A stretch of 64,000 nt of DNA from Glycomyces artemisiae (GCF_003002955.1 NZ_PVTJ01000005.1:415660-479659); one strand, 5' to 3'; positions 45,861 to 55,309 are shown, counted from the stretch's first letter. Notes: generated from the sequence alone by a model not told the origin. Program-made: numbers and translations.

Positions 45861-47273
45861 TCACCGCGCCCCGGCCCCGGCCGGGTCGCGCTCGGCGGCG
45901 TCCTCCTCGTCATCCTCGGGCTGCCGCTCCGGCTCGCGGGGCGCGGTGAACGCGATGATCGCGGAACCGATGAGCGCGGCGGCGAACGACCCGGCGAGGA
46001 CGCCGATTTTGGCCTCGTCGGTGAGCAGCGCGGCGTCGTGGAAGGCGAGTTCGGTGATGAACAGCGCCACGGTGAAGCCGATCCCGGCGACGGCGGCGAT
46101 GCCGGTCAGCAGCGGCCACCGCGTGCCCTCGGGCAGGCGCCCGGCCCCGGTCCTGACGGCGATCCAGACCGCCGCGGTGATGCCGAGGGTCTTGCCGACG
46201 ACCAGCCCGAAGACGATGCCGATGGTGACGGTCGATGCGGCGGCCGCGGCGAGGAGGTCCCCAGAAAGGACCACGCCGGCGTTCGCGAGGGCGAACAGCG
46301 GCAGCACGATGAAGGACGAGAAGGGGTGGTGCTGGTGCTGGAGGCGGTGGGTCGGCGGTTGGGCGTCGCGGGTGAGTCGCACGAGCCGCTCGGTCTCCCC
46401 GAGCGTGAGCCCGTCCTTGGCGAGCTCCTGCGCCTTGGCATGGGCCGCATGGGGATCGAGGAGCGGCTTCGCCGAGATGAGCAGGCCCATCGCAACCCCG
46501 GCGATGGTGGCGTGGATGCCCGATTCGAGGACGGCGAGCCACAGACTGATGCCGACGACGAGGTAGACCGGACCGGACCACACGTTGAGGACCCGCAGGC
46601 TGATTGCGAGTGCGAGGATCGCCCCGGCCGCGGCGAGCCAGGGCATCGACAGGTCGTCGGTGTAGAACACGGCGATGACCGCGATCGCGCCGAGGTCGTC
46701 GACGATCGCGAGCGTCAGCAGGAACACCTTCGCCGCCGAAGGGATGCGGGAGCCGAACAGGGCGAGCACGCCCACGGCGAACGCGATGTCGGTCGCCATC
46801 GGCACGCCCCAGCCCCCGGCGCCCTCGCCCCCGGCGTTGAACGCGGCGTAGAGGAGGGCGGGCACGGCCATGCCGCCGATCGCCCCGGCCACGGGCGCGA
46901 CGGCGTTGCGGACCTGCCGCAGCTCGCCGGAGACGATCTCGGACTTGATCTCCATGCCCACGACGAAGAAGAACACCGCCATGAGGCCGTCGTTGATCCA
47001 GTCCTTGAGCGAGTGGTGGAGCTCGAACGATCCGATGCGGATCGTGATGTCCATGCCCCACACCGCCTGGTACGAGGCGGCCCACGGCGAGTTCGCCCAC
47101 ACCAGCGCGAGGACCGCGCATGCCACGAGCACCATGCCCGCGGCGGGCTCGATCTTGAGGAACTCGGCGGCCGGCCGGCCCACGTAGCGGGCGAGGGGCT
47201 TGCGCGAGTACAGGAATGCGGGCCGGGTCCGCCAGACGGGGGACTTCCAGGGCTCGTTCAGGTCGGTGGGCAC
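45861..47273 (-). CDS. nhaA: NhaA-type Na+/H+ antiporter
   Basis: The 470-aa protein shows the NhaA core: GMVLVACAVLALVWANSPW, SLKDWINDGLMAVFFFVVGMEIKSE, PMATDIAFAVGVLALFGSR and the ion-binding aspartate pair in LTLAIVDDLGAIAVIAVFY. It has an extra acidic C-terminal tail (EPERQPEDDEEDAAERD). The GTG start at 47273 has GGAG upstream. It exchanges external protons for internal sodium and supports pH and salt homeostasis along with the adjacent potassium channel. Confidence 0.92.
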   Translation of the reverse strand: MPTDLNEPWKSPVWRTRPAFLYSRKPLARYVGRPAAEFLKIEPAAGMVLVACAVLALVWANSPWAASYQAVWGMDITIRIGSFELHHSLKDWINDGLMAVFFFVVGMEIKSEIVSGELRQVRNAVAPVAGAIGGMAVPALLYAAFNAGGEGAGGWGVPMATDIAFAVGVLALFGSRIPSAAKVFLLTLAIVDDLGAIAVIAVFYTDDLSMPWLAAAGAILALAISLRVLNVWSGPVYLVVGISLWLAVLESGIHATIAGVAMGLLISAKPLLDPHAAHAKAQELAKDGLTLGETERLVRLTRDAQPPTHRLQHQHHPFSSFIVLPLFALANAGVVLSGDLLAAAAASTVTIGIVFGLVVGKTLGITAAVWIAVRTGAGRLPEGTRWPLLTGIAAVAGIGFTVALFITELAFHDAALLTDEAKIGVLAGSFAAALIGSAIIAFTAPREPERQPEDDEEDAAERDPAGAGAR

Positions 47274-47384
47274 GGTGCGGCTCCGATTCGGGGTCGCTGA
47301 CAGGACTCGCCGACCAGACTTCCCGGCACACCGCGCCCAACCCTACACGACACGAGCTGACATCACCTCGGTCGACGTCCACGC

Positions 47385-48542
47385 TCACGTCAGGCGCGGC
47401 GGCTCCCAGTCCCAGACCCGCGCGAGCCCCTTGGCGGTCAGGCTTGCGAGCGTCCTGGCCGAAAGCATGCGCGTCGACCAGACGAGCATGCGCTGGCGGG
47501 CGGCGCTGCCGGAGATGTAGCCGGTGCCCTTCCGGTGCGCGGCGTGGGCGATCCACTGGGTGCGGGGCCGGCGTTCGGCGTCGTAGCGTGCGAGGGCGGT
47601 CGACACGTCGGGAGCGCCGGCCAGGGCCGCGGCGAGGACGACGGCGTCTTCGAGCGCCTGCCCCGCGCCCTGGCCGAGGTCGGGGCTCATCGGATGGGCG
47701 GCGTCGCCGAGGAGCGCGACGCTCCCGTGGACGTACGTCGGCAGCGGCGCGTGGTCGAGGTCGGCGATGTCGTGGTGGAGGACCCGGTCCGGCGGCGTGG
47801 CGTCGAGCAGGGCCGGGATCGGGTCGTGCCAGCCCGCGGTGCGGCGGCGGACCTCGGCGGCCTCGTCGGCGGACCGCTCCCCGGCAGTCTCGGCGCGGGC
47901 GCCGAGCGCCCAGTACACGCGGGCCTCGGGCAGCGGCATGATCAGGAAGTAGCGGTCCTTGGCGAGGGTCATGCCGCCCGCGGCCGGATCGAGGTCCAGG
48001 TCGGCGACGCCGCGCCAGACGGTGTAGTGCCAGAAGGCCGGGTCCGGGGCGTCGGGCCAGAGGGTGCGGCGGGCGGTGGAGTGCACGCCGTCGGCGGCCA
48101 CGACCAGGTCGGCTTCGAGCACCTCGTCGCCGAGGCTGACGGCCGCACCAGACGGCGCGGTCTGGTAGCCGGTCACCGCCGCGCCGGTGCGGATCGCCGC
48201 GGCCGGGACGGCGTCGAGCAGGAGGCGGTGGAGGTCCGCCCGGTGGAACCCGAGCAGCGGCAGGGACTGGCCGGACTCGGCGCGGTTGAGGTCGCGGCCG
48301 GAGGGCTCGCGGAGGTTCGCGGTGCCGTAGAACGGCGTGCCGACCTCCCGGGCCCGGTCCCCGACGCCGAGCGCGTCGAGCGCCCGGAGCGCGTTGGGGC
48401 CCTGCGACATGCCCGCGCCGATCTCGCCCGCCTCCGCGCGGCGTTCGAGGACGGTGACGTCCCAGCCGGTGCGGCGCAGCGCGATCGCGGCCGCGAGGCC
48501 GCCGATGCCCGCGCCGACGACGATGGCGTTCCCTGGTGTCAT
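47385..48542 (-). CDS. FAD-dependent monooxygenase
   Basis: The 385-aa flavoprotein has GxGxxG in AIVVGAGIGGLAAAIALRRTGWDVTVLERR, the DG motif ADLVVAADGVHSTARR and the second FAD motif VALLGDAAHPMSPDLGQGAGQALEDAVVLA. It resembles aromatic hydroxylases of the salicylate/UbiH class. Its ATG overlaps the stop of the GbsR/MarR-type regulator gene (ATGA), so the two form an operon. The substrate is unknown; an aromatic compound that is also the regulator's ligand is plausible. Confidence 0.9.
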   Translation of the reverse strand: MTPGNAIVVGAGIGGLAAAIALRRTGWDVTVLERRAEAGEIGAGMSQGPNALRALDALGVGDRAREVGTPFYGTANLREPSGRDLNRAESGQSLPLLGFHRADLHRLLLDAVPAAAIRTGAAVTGYQTAPSGAAVSLGDEVLEADLVVAADGVHSTARRTLWPDAPDPAFWHYTVWRGVADLDLDPAAGGMTLAKDRYFLIMPLPEARVYWALGARAETAGERSADEAAEVRRRTAGWHDPIPALLDATPPDRVLHHDIADLDHAPLPTYVHGSVALLGDAAHPMSPDLGQGAGQALEDAVVLAAALAGAPDVSTALARYDAERRPRTQWIAHAAHRKGTGYISGSAARQRMLVWSTRMLSARTLASLTAKGLARVWDWEPPRLT

Positions 48543-49021
48543 GACGGCTCCTTGCGGATCGGAGGGGCGTGCTCGAAGACCTCGGCCATCCAGTCGAAGA
48601 CCCGCTGGGCCTCGCGGACGCGCCCTGCACGGGCGGTATCGGCGCCCAGCAGGGCGAGTCCGGCGGCGGTGACGTCGCGGAAGGACGCGAGCGCGGCGAT
48701 CTGGCGGCGCACGACCGCCTCCCACGCGCCGTCGGCGAGCCGGTAGTAGGCGGTGCGCTCTCCCGGACGGGTCCGCTTGGTCATGAACCCCATGGACTGG
48801 AGGACCCGCAGGTTCGTCGTCAGCGAGGCGCGGCTCGCGCCGATCGCCGCCGCTATCCGGGCCGCGGACTGCTCCGGCGGGTCGCAGACCATGAGCCAGC
48901 CCAGGATGCGCCCGGCGATCGGGGGCACGCCGTCGGCGGCCAGGTACGCCGCCACCTGCTCGACCCACTCCAGCACCTCGGCGTCGGCGGGCCCGTCCTC
49001 TCCGGTTTCACTACTTGCCAT
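48539..49021 (-). CDS. GbsR/MarR-family regulator
   Basis: The 160-aa protein has a winged helix (PIAGRILGWLMVCDPPEQSAARIAAAIGASRASLTTNLRVLQSMGFMTKRTRPGERTAYYRLADG). It is co-transcribed with the downstream monooxygenase gene. TATGCT on the minus strand (49029-49034) lies seven bases before the ATG, suggesting a leaderless mRNA. Two perfect tandem 9-bp repeats just upstream are probable binding sites for autoregulation. Confidence 0.88.
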   Translation of the reverse strand: MASSETGEDGPADAEVLEWVEQVAAYLAADGVPPIAGRILGWLMVCDPPEQSAARIAAAIGASRASLTTNLRVLQSMGFMTKRTRPGERTAYYRLADGAWEAVVRRQIAALASFRDVTAAGLALLGADTARAGRVREAQRVFDWMAEVFEHAPPIRKEPS

Positions 49022-49034
49022 GTATTACAGCATA

Positions 49035-49052
49035 AACTGAAATAACTGAAAT
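49035..49052. repeat. Tandem 9-bp repeat upstream of the GbsR/MarR gene
   Basis: AACTGAAAT occurs at 49035-49043 and again at 49044-49052. The pair borders the probable -10 box TATGCT on its upstream side and is AT-rich compared with the surroundings, as expected for a regulator site. Confidence 0.55.
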
Positions 49053-49230
49053 GGCAACGGCCGCAATCGCGCTGCAAGCCGATCGGGACTGCGCCGGGGC
49101 GGTCGCCGACCGTTCATGGGCCCCGAAACCGTCTGAACGCGGAAGCAATATCCCGGGGTCGGCGAACACTGTCCCACCCGTGAGAGAGGGTCTATGGGAT
49201 GACGATTGCGCAGGCCATGGGAGAAGAGAC

Positions 49231-50574
49231 ATGAGTACCGAAGCTGATCCTCCGGCGCTGCCGCTGTTCGGGGAGGACCCGCCGCGGCCGCTGGCCGACC
49301 GGCTGCGGCCGCGCACGCTCGCCGAGGTCGTCGGGCAGGACCACCTGCTGGCCCCGGACGCGCCGCTGGGGCGCATGGTCGCGCGCGGCAAACCGGTGTC
49401 CACGGTCCTGTGGGGCCCGCCGGGGTGCGGGAAGACCACGATCGCGCGGCTGCTCGCCGAGGAGACCGACCTCGCGTTCGAGCCGTTGTCGGCCGTGTTC
49501 TCCGGCGTCGCCGACCTGCGGAAGGTGTTCGCCGCCGCGCAGCGCCGCCGCGACACGGGCCAGGGCACGATGCTGTTCGTCGACGAGATCCACCGGTTCA
49601 ACCGCGCCCAGCAGGACTCGTTCCTGCCGTACGTCGAGGACGGCACGATCATCCTCGTCGGCGCCACCACCGAGAACCCCAGCTTCGAGCTCAACGGCGC
49701 CCTGCTCTCCCGCTGCCAGGTGTTCGTCCTCCACCGCCTCGACACCGCCGCCCTCGAAACCCTCCTCGCCCGCGCCGAGCGGGAAGTGCGCCCCGTCCCC
49801 CTCGACGACCAGGCCCGCGGCTCCCTCATCGCCATGGCCGACGGCGACGGCCGCTACCTGCTCAACATGGTCGAGCAGTTGCAGGAGCTGCCCGAGGGCA
49901 CGCCGCCCCTGGACACCGCCGCGCTCGCCGAGACCGTGCAGCGGCGCGCGCCGCTGTACGACAAGGCGCAGGAGGGCCACTACAACCTCATCTCGGCGCT
50001 CCACAAGTCCATGCGCGGCTCCGACCCCGACGCCGCCCTGTACTGGCTCGCGCGGATGCTCGACGGCGGCGAGGACCCGCTGTTCATCGCCCGGCGCATC
50101 GTCCGGTTCGCCAACGAGGACATCGGGATCGCCGACCCGCAGGCCGTGCGGCAGGCGCTCGCGGCGTGGGAGGTGTACGAGCGGCTCGGCTCGCCCGAAG
50201 GGGAGCTCGCGATCGCGCAGGCCGTCGTCTACCTCGCGACCGCGCCGAAGTCGATCGCGGTCTACCGCGGGTTCGGGGAGGCGCAGCGCAGCGCGAAGCA
50301 GACAGGCTCGCTCGCCCCGCCCGCCCACATCCTCAACGCCCCCACCAGGTTGATGAAGGACATCGGCTACGGCAAGGGCTACCGGTACGACCCGGACACC
50401 GCCGAGGGCTTCTCCGGCGCGGAGTACTTCCCCGAGGGCATGGACCGGCAGCGGTTCTACCGCCCCACGCGCAACGGGTACGAAGCGCGCGTGGGGGAGC
50501 GGCTTGAGCACTGGGCCGAGCTGCGGGCGCGGCTGCGGCGCGAGGACGCCGGGGGCGGCGGGACCGAACCGTGA
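49231..50574 (+). CDS. rarA: Replication-associated recombination ATPase RarA/MgsA
   Basis: The 447-aa AAA+ protein has Walker A GPPGCGKTT, Walker B LFVDEIHRFN, sensor GATTENPSFELN, and the C-terminal tetramerisation region (YNLISALHKSMRGSDPDAALYWLARML, PTRLMKDIGYGKGYRYDPD). It acts at stalled replication forks. GGAGAAGAG lies before the ATG at 49231. The roughly 210 bp upstream hold the divergent GbsR/MarR promoter; I did not find a clear promoter for this gene. Confidence 0.95.
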   Translation: MSTEADPPALPLFGEDPPRPLADRLRPRTLAEVVGQDHLLAPDAPLGRMVARGKPVSTVLWGPPGCGKTTIARLLAEETDLAFEPLSAVFSGVADLRKVFAAAQRRRDTGQGTMLFVDEIHRFNRAQQDSFLPYVEDGTIILVGATTENPSFELNGALLSRCQVFVLHRLDTAALETLLARAEREVRPVPLDDQARGSLIAMADGDGRYLLNMVEQLQELPEGTPPLDTAALAETVQRRAPLYDKAQEGHYNLISALHKSMRGSDPDAALYWLARMLDGGEDPLFIARRIVRFANEDIGIADPQAVRQALAAWEVYERLGSPEGELAIAQAVVYLATAPKSIAVYRGFGEAQRSAKQTGSLAPPAHILNAPTRLMKDIGYGKGYRYDPDTAEGFSGAEYFPEGMDRQRFYRPTRNGYEARVGERLEHWAELRARLRREDAGGGGTEP

Positions 50575-50738
50575 GCCGAGGCGGGCTCGACCGACGCGCG
50601 ACCCCGAATCCAGGCCGGCCGCCGGACGAACGGCGCCCTCGGATTGCCGCTCGCTTGCCTCGATCCCGCAGCGGGATCTTGTTTGACTTTGTGGAGCGTG
50701 CCACACGGCACGGATCATCCCTCCCGAAGGAGAACTCC

Positions 50739-51281
50739 ATGACCGACACCGAACAGGCGAACCCGTCGCGGCGGCGACTGCTGACGTCGGCGCTCCTGCT
50801 GCCCGCCGCGGCCGCGGTGGGCGCGCTCGGCTTCGCCGGGGCCGCGCACGCCGACTACAACGGGCCGATCAAGCGCTCGCAGGTGATGAACCGCGCGCAC
50901 GAGTGGTTCGAGCGGAACGTGCAGTACGTCGGGGGCTCGGACACCGAGCCCGACGCGGTCCACGGCTGCCACCGCTACCGCACCGACTGCTCGGGCTTCG
51001 TGTCGATGTGCTGGCACAGCCCCGCCCCCGGGCACAGCACGCGCAGCCTCCCCGACATCTCCCGCCAGATCCTCTGGAGGGAGCTCAAGGCCGGTGACAT
51101 CGTCAACGCCTACGACAACCACACGATGCTGTTCGACTCGTGGAGCATCGACTCCGGCTACATGTGGTACTACGACCTCGCGACCCCTGCGCTGGACATG
51201 CGGCACCAGCGCATCGACGCGAACATCCTCCAGAACCAGGGCTACATCCCGCGCCGCTACAAGTTCATCGAGAACGGCTGA
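50739..51281 (+). CDS. Tat-exported NlpC/P60-like protein
   Basis: The 180-aa protein begins with a Tat signal (SRRRLLTSALLLPAAAAVGALGFAGAAHA). The mature part has a cysteine-histidine hydrolase pattern: C84 in TDCSGFVSMCW and H128 in AYDNHTMLF, as in NlpC/P60 peptidoglycan endopeptidases or related amidases. GAAGGAG lies before the ATG at 50739. It may cleave cell-wall peptides; it is small and lacks a wall-binding domain. Confidence 0.78.
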   Translation: MTDTEQANPSRRRLLTSALLLPAAAAVGALGFAGAAHADYNGPIKRSQVMNRAHEWFERNVQYVGGSDTEPDAVHGCHRYRTDCSGFVSMCWHSPAPGHSTRSLPDISRQILWRELKAGDIVNAYDNHTMLFDSWSIDSGYMWYYDLATPALDMRHQRIDANILQNQGYIPRRYKFIENG

Positions 51282-51338
51282 TCCACCGGTCCCGTCGGCG
51301 GGCGCCCTGCTGCGGGCGCTCGCCGACGGCGCGCCCGG

Positions 51339-53687
51339 CTACTCCGCCGCGGGGCCGCCCCGGCCTTCGCGGGCCTGTGCGAGGCCCCGGTTCGCCTGGG
51401 CCAGTTCGTAGGCGTCGTCCTGCGCTGCGGCGAGGGCCGCGGCCCGCTCGTGCTGGACGACCGCCTCGGCGGTGCGGCCCTGCGCGGTGAGGGCCCGGCC
51501 GAGGCCGTTGCGGGCCGCGCGCTCGTAGGAGTGGTCCGCGATCTCCTCCGACTGCGCCACCGCCTGCTCGAACCGCTCCACGGCGTCCTCGCCGCGGCCC
51601 AGCGCGAGCAGGTCCTCGCCGAGTTCGAGCAGCGTCGCGGTGATGCCGGTCCGGATGCCCTCCCTCACGCAGGCGTCCAGACAGGACGCGTGCACCGCCG
51701 CCGCCCCGGCCGCGTCCCCGCGCTCGCGGAGCAGGTTGCCCCGAAAGACCTTGATGCGGTTGCGATTGTGGTCGTCGCCGGGGGCGAACCGCTCCTCGGC
51801 CTCCGCGAGGCGGCGTTCGGCCTCGTCGAGGCGGCCGAGGCGGATCAGCGGCGCGGCCATGTTCAGCAGGACGGTCGCGACCGCCACCGCGTCGCCCGTG
51901 GCCGCCGCCAGGTCCAGCGCCTCCTCGTACACCGCCAGCGCCTCGGCGAACCGGCCGGAGCGGCGGTGCAGCACGCCGATGTTGGCGAGCGTCAGCGCCG
52001 CGTCGCCGTGCTCGCCCAGGTCCCGCTTGAGGGCGACCGCCTCTGCGAGGCAGGCGATCCCGTCGCCGATGCGGCCCTCGACCCCGAGCCTGCGCCCGGC
52101 GTCGCCGAGGGAGTACGCGAGCTTCCAGGTGTCCTGGAGCGCGCGGGCGCCGGCGAGCGCGATGTCGTTGACGGCGGCGTGGGCGGCCGGGTCGCGGTGG
52201 TACGAGACGAAGCCGTTGAAGACCGTCGCCAGGTGCCAGGCCTGGTCGTGGTGCCCGGCGCGCGCGGCCGCCGCCGCGGCGGACTCCAGGTTGGCGTGCT
52301 CGGCCCGGAACCACGCCAGTGCCGCGTCGCGGTCGGCGAAGCCGGGCAGGCCGAGGTCGTGCGCCGCCGCGCCGGTGTCGAAGCGCGCCACGTTCTGGAC
52401 GGTCCGCGCGGCCGCGCGGTAGCCGAAATGCAGGTACACGCCGTACAGCCGCGCCAGGGCCTCGTCGCGCTCCCGCCCGGTGTCCTCGGCGTTCGCGAGC
52501 CGGGACGCGAAGAGCCGCACCAGGTCATGGAGCCGGTACCGCCCCGGCGACCTGGTCTCGACGAGATGGACGTCTACAAGAGACTCAATCAGGGCCGACG
52601 CCCGCTGCTCGTCCGTCTCGGACAGCGCGGCGGCGGCGCGGGCGTCGACGTCGGCGCCCGGGACGAGGGCGAGCTGGCGCAGCAGCCGCCGCTGCTCGGG
52701 GGCGAGTTCGAGGTACGAGGACCGGAGCACGGCCGTGACGCCGCGGTGGCCCATGTCGAACTCGTCGAGCCGCCGCTCGTCGTCGGTGAGCCGCGCGAGC
52801 AGGTCCTCGACGCGCCAGTGCGGGCGGCTGCGCAGGCGCGCCGCCGCGAGCCCCATCGCGAGCGGGAGCCGCCCGCACCGGTCGGCGATCGCCGCGGCCT
52901 CGTCAGCGGTGATCCGGTCGGCGAGGGCGGCGGTGAGCATGGCCGCGGCCTCGTCCTCCTGCGGCGGTTCCAGCGAGATCGCGTATGCGCCCGCCAGGTC
53001 CGAGAGGTCCCGGCGGCTCGTCGCGAGGACGAGGCCGTTCGGCGTGCCGGGGAGCAGCGCCTCGACCTGGGCCGCGTCGGCCGCGTTGTCGAGGACGAGG
53101 ATCACGCGCCGGTCGGCGAGGACGCTGCGGTACCGGGCGGTGAGTTCCCCGACGTCGGACGGCAGGGCCTGCTCGGTCGCCCCGAGCCCGCGCAGCACGC
53201 GCGCCAGGACCGAGGCGGGGCCGGGCGCCGGCACCGCCTGCGTGAAGCCGTGGAGGTCGACGAACAGCTGCCCGTCGGGCCAGCGGGGGGCCAGGTCGTG
53301 CGCGATCCGCACCGCGAGCGCGGTCTTCCCGACGCCCGCCATGCCCTGGATCGCGATGACGGACGCGCCGTCCTCGACCGCGGTGAAGGCCTCGTCCAGC
53401 GGGCCCGCGCGCCCGGCGAACGCGGGGAGGACCCGCGGGAGCTCGCGCGGCACGGCGACGGCGCGGCCGGGCGAGCCCGACAGGAGCGCGCGGGCGTCCG
53501 GCGCGAGGTCGAGGGCCGCGGCGAGCAGCCGGAGCGTGTTCGGCTGGGGCCGGACCTGACCTAGTTCGATGCCTCTGACGGTGCGCGGGCTGACACCGGC
53601 CTTGTAGGCAAGCTCCTCCTGCGTCAGCATGGCGCGCAGCCGAAACGACCGGAGCGTCTCCGCGGCCTCGGGCCCTTGGTCGACCAT
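51339..53687 (-). CDS. XRE-NB-ARC-TPR transcriptional regulator
   Basis: The 782-aa protein opens with an XRE HTH (LRSFRLRAMLTQEELAYKAGVSPRTVRGIELG). An NB-ARC ATPase follows (Walker A GMAGVGKT, Walker B VILVLDNA, GRLPLAM), then a winged helix and C-terminal TPRs (LANIGVLHRRSGRFAEALAVYEEALDLA and others). This is the common actinobacterial SARP-like class without a SARP domain. TATCAT on the minus strand lies six bases before the ATG at 53687, so the start is probably leaderless. The target genes are unknown. Confidence 0.9.
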   Translation of the reverse strand: MVDQGPEAAETLRSFRLRAMLTQEELAYKAGVSPRTVRGIELGQVRPQPNTLRLLAAALDLAPDARALLSGSPGRAVAVPRELPRVLPAFAGRAGPLDEAFTAVEDGASVIAIQGMAGVGKTALAVRIAHDLAPRWPDGQLFVDLHGFTQAVPAPGPASVLARVLRGLGATEQALPSDVGELTARYRSVLADRRVILVLDNAADAAQVEALLPGTPNGLVLATSRRDLSDLAGAYAISLEPPQEDEAAAMLTAALADRITADEAAAIADRCGRLPLAMGLAAARLRSRPHWRVEDLLARLTDDERRLDEFDMGHRGVTAVLRSSYLELAPEQRRLLRQLALVPGADVDARAAAALSETDEQRASALIESLVDVHLVETRSPGRYRLHDLVRLFASRLANAEDTGRERDEALARLYGVYLHFGYRAAARTVQNVARFDTGAAAHDLGLPGFADRDAALAWFRAEHANLESAAAAAARAGHHDQAWHLATVFNGFVSYHRDPAAHAAVNDIALAGARALQDTWKLAYSLGDAGRRLGVEGRIGDGIACLAEAVALKRDLGEHGDAALTLANIGVLHRRSGRFAEALAVYEEALDLAAATGDAVAVATVLLNMAAPLIRLGRLDEAERRLAEAEERFAPGDDHNRNRIKVFRGNLLRERGDAAGAAAVHASCLDACVREGIRTGITATLLELGEDLLALGRGEDAVERFEQAVAQSEEIADHSYERAARNGLGRALTAQGRTAEAVVQHERAAALAAAQDDAYELAQANRGLAQAREGRGGPAAE

Positions 53688-53757
53688 GCGGACATGATAG
53701 GCGCTCACGGCGCCGCCGTCATGCCTCGCATCGGCGCCGGACACGGCACTGTGGACG

Positions 53758-54543
53758 TCAGGACCGGGCTTCGAGTCCGTCCAGGAGCGTGGCGAGGCCG
53801 AACTCGAAGAGGGCGTCGAAGTCGAGGCCCATGGCCTCGGGGCCGAAGCGCTCGGCCAGGAACGGGAACTCGGCCAAGAGGTCGGCGAGCGCCTCGCCCC
53901 GGCGGGACCACCATTCGGCCAGGTCCTCGCCGGTGGCCGCGCGGGCGGCCGCCTCGGCCGCGGGGAGCAGCGCGAGGCCCTGCACGAGACCGGAGACGGC
54001 GAGGTAGACCGAGAGGAGCCGTTCGGGGCCGACGCCGAGGTCCTCGATGCCGCTGAGGATCCGGTCGACGCTGGCGAGCAGGCCGCGGCCGACGGGCGGG
54101 CGGCTGCGGGCGATCGCGGGCAGGACCCACGGGTGGCGGCGGTAGAGCGCCCATTCCTCGCGCGCCTCGTGTTCGAGCCGCGGGCGCCAGCCGGTCAGGA
54201 GCGGACCGGGCGGCCGGACCTCGTCGAGGACGGCGTCGGTCATCGCGACCACGAGCGCGTCCCGCGACGGGAAGTGCCGGTACAGGCCCATCGTGGCGAT
54301 CCCGAGTTCGGTCGCCAAGCGGCGCATGGTGAGACCTTCGAACCCGGTCCGGTCCGCGAGGGCCACCGCGGCCGCGGCGATGCGGGCCGGAGTGAGTTCG
54401 CGCGGGCGCGCGATGCGCTCCGTCGGCCGTGCGGCGCTTCGTGCCCGGTACGCGCGGGCCTGGCACGAACGGGAGCAGTAGCGGCGGCGCCGACCCCGCT
54501 CGGGCTGGTCGATGCCGGCGCCGCACTGCGCGCAGCGGTCCAT
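53758..54543 (-). CDS. TetR-family regulator with N-terminal zinc-binding motif
   Basis: The 261-aa protein begins with C4-AQ-C7 and a later C-SRS-C pair (residues about 23-27), a short zinc-ribbon-like motif followed by RAYRARSAARP. A TetR HTH follows (ELTPARIAAAAVALADRTGFEGLTMRRLATELGIATMGLYRHFPSRDAL) with a TetR_C-type ligand domain. This fusion occurs in actinobacteria, though the role of the zinc motif is unclear. It is divergent from a GNAT gene across a perfect inverted repeat that overlaps its own promoter. Confidence 0.88.
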   Translation of the reverse strand: MDRCAQCGAGIDQPERGRRRRYCSRSCQARAYRARSAARPTERIARPRELTPARIAAAAVALADRTGFEGLTMRRLATELGIATMGLYRHFPSRDALVVAMTDAVLDEVRPPGPLLTGWRPRLEHEAREEWALYRRHPWVLPAIARSRPPVGRGLLASVDRILSGIEDLGVGPERLLSVYLAVSGLVQGLALLPAAEAAARAATGEDLAEWWSRRGEALADLLAEFPFLAERFGPEAMGLDFDALFEFGLATLLDGLEARS

Positions 54544-54552
54544 CTCGGCTCC

Positions 54553-54583
54553 ATTTCGTCACACTTCGAATCCGTGACGAAAT
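54553..54583. promoter_or_regulatory. Operator-like inverted repeat between TetR and GNAT genes
   Basis: ATTTCGTCAC (54553-54562) and GTGACGAAAT (54574-54583) are perfect 10-bp arms around an 11-bp spacer that itself holds TTCGAA. The right arm overlaps the minus-strand -10 box TATGAT (54582-54587), so binding should repress the regulator gene. Confidence 0.7.
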
Positions 54584-54651
54584 CATAGGACTTCCCTGGG
54601 GTGGACGGATAACTTCGAGAGAACGATACGACGTACATTCCGGGAGGGAAC

Positions 54652-55263
54652 ATGGACGGGTTCACGGTTCGCAGGGCGGCCGAGGACGACCTGGAGGCGC
54701 TCGTCCCGGCGTACGCCGCGGCCGCGGCCGACGAGGCGGTCAACGCGTGGCTGACGTCCGCGGGGCCGGTGCCCGAGGACCTGTACGACGAGTACTTCAC
54801 CGCGACCCTCCGCGGCCACCTCGTCGAGGACGAAGTATGGATCGCGACGCGCGGCGAGGCCATCGCGGGCGTCTCGGTGTGGCGGCGCCTCGACTCGCTC
54901 GACAAGCTCCGAGCCGAGGCCGATCAGGTCGCGGCGCTGGCGGCATCGACCGGCCTGCCGCTCCTGCGGCGCGCGGAGCAGGCGCTGCGCGCCACCGGCG
55001 CCGCGCACCCGCGCCGGTTCCCCCACGTCTACCTCTACTCGATCGCCGTGGCCCCCGCCCACCGCGGCTCGGGCGCGGGCGGGACGATCCTCCGTGAACG
55101 CCTCGCAGCGGTCGATCGCGAGGCCGCCGCGGTGTACCTGGAAGCGAGCACCGACGACTCCGCCCGCCTCTACAAGCGCCACGGCTTCGAGCGGTCCGGC
55201 GACCCGATCCGACTGCCCGACGGCGGACCCCGGCTCCTCCCGATGTGGCGCGGACCCGCGTAA
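54652..55263 (+). CDS. GNAT-family N-acetyltransferase
   Basis: The 203-aa protein has the GNAT fold: FTVRRAAEDDLEALVPAYAAAA, the acetyl-CoA loop VAPAHRGSGAGGTILRERL and ASTDDSARLYKRHGFERSGDPIRLPDGGP. GGGAGGG lies before the ATG. The substrate is unknown. It is divergent from the TetR regulator and may be controlled by it. Confidence 0.88.
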   Translation: MDGFTVRRAAEDDLEALVPAYAAAAADEAVNAWLTSAGPVPEDLYDEYFTATLRGHLVEDEVWIATRGEAIAGVSVWRRLDSLDKLRAEADQVAALAASTGLPLLRRAEQALRATGAAHPRRFPHVYLYSIAVAPAHRGSGAGGTILRERLAAVDREAAAVYLEASTDDSARLYKRHGFERSGDPIRLPDGGPRLLPMWRGPA

Positions 55264-55270
55264 AGGCCGC

Positions 55271-55309
55271 GGCCGCCCGGGCGGCGGTTCGATCGCCGTC
55301 CGGGCGGCC
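55271..55309. terminator. Bidirectional hairpin between GNAT and GH12 genes
   Basis: Arms 55271-55285 and 55295-55309 pair at 14 of 15 positions, with a 9-nt loop and a T-rich tail TCTCTT on the plus strand. Confidence 0.8.
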
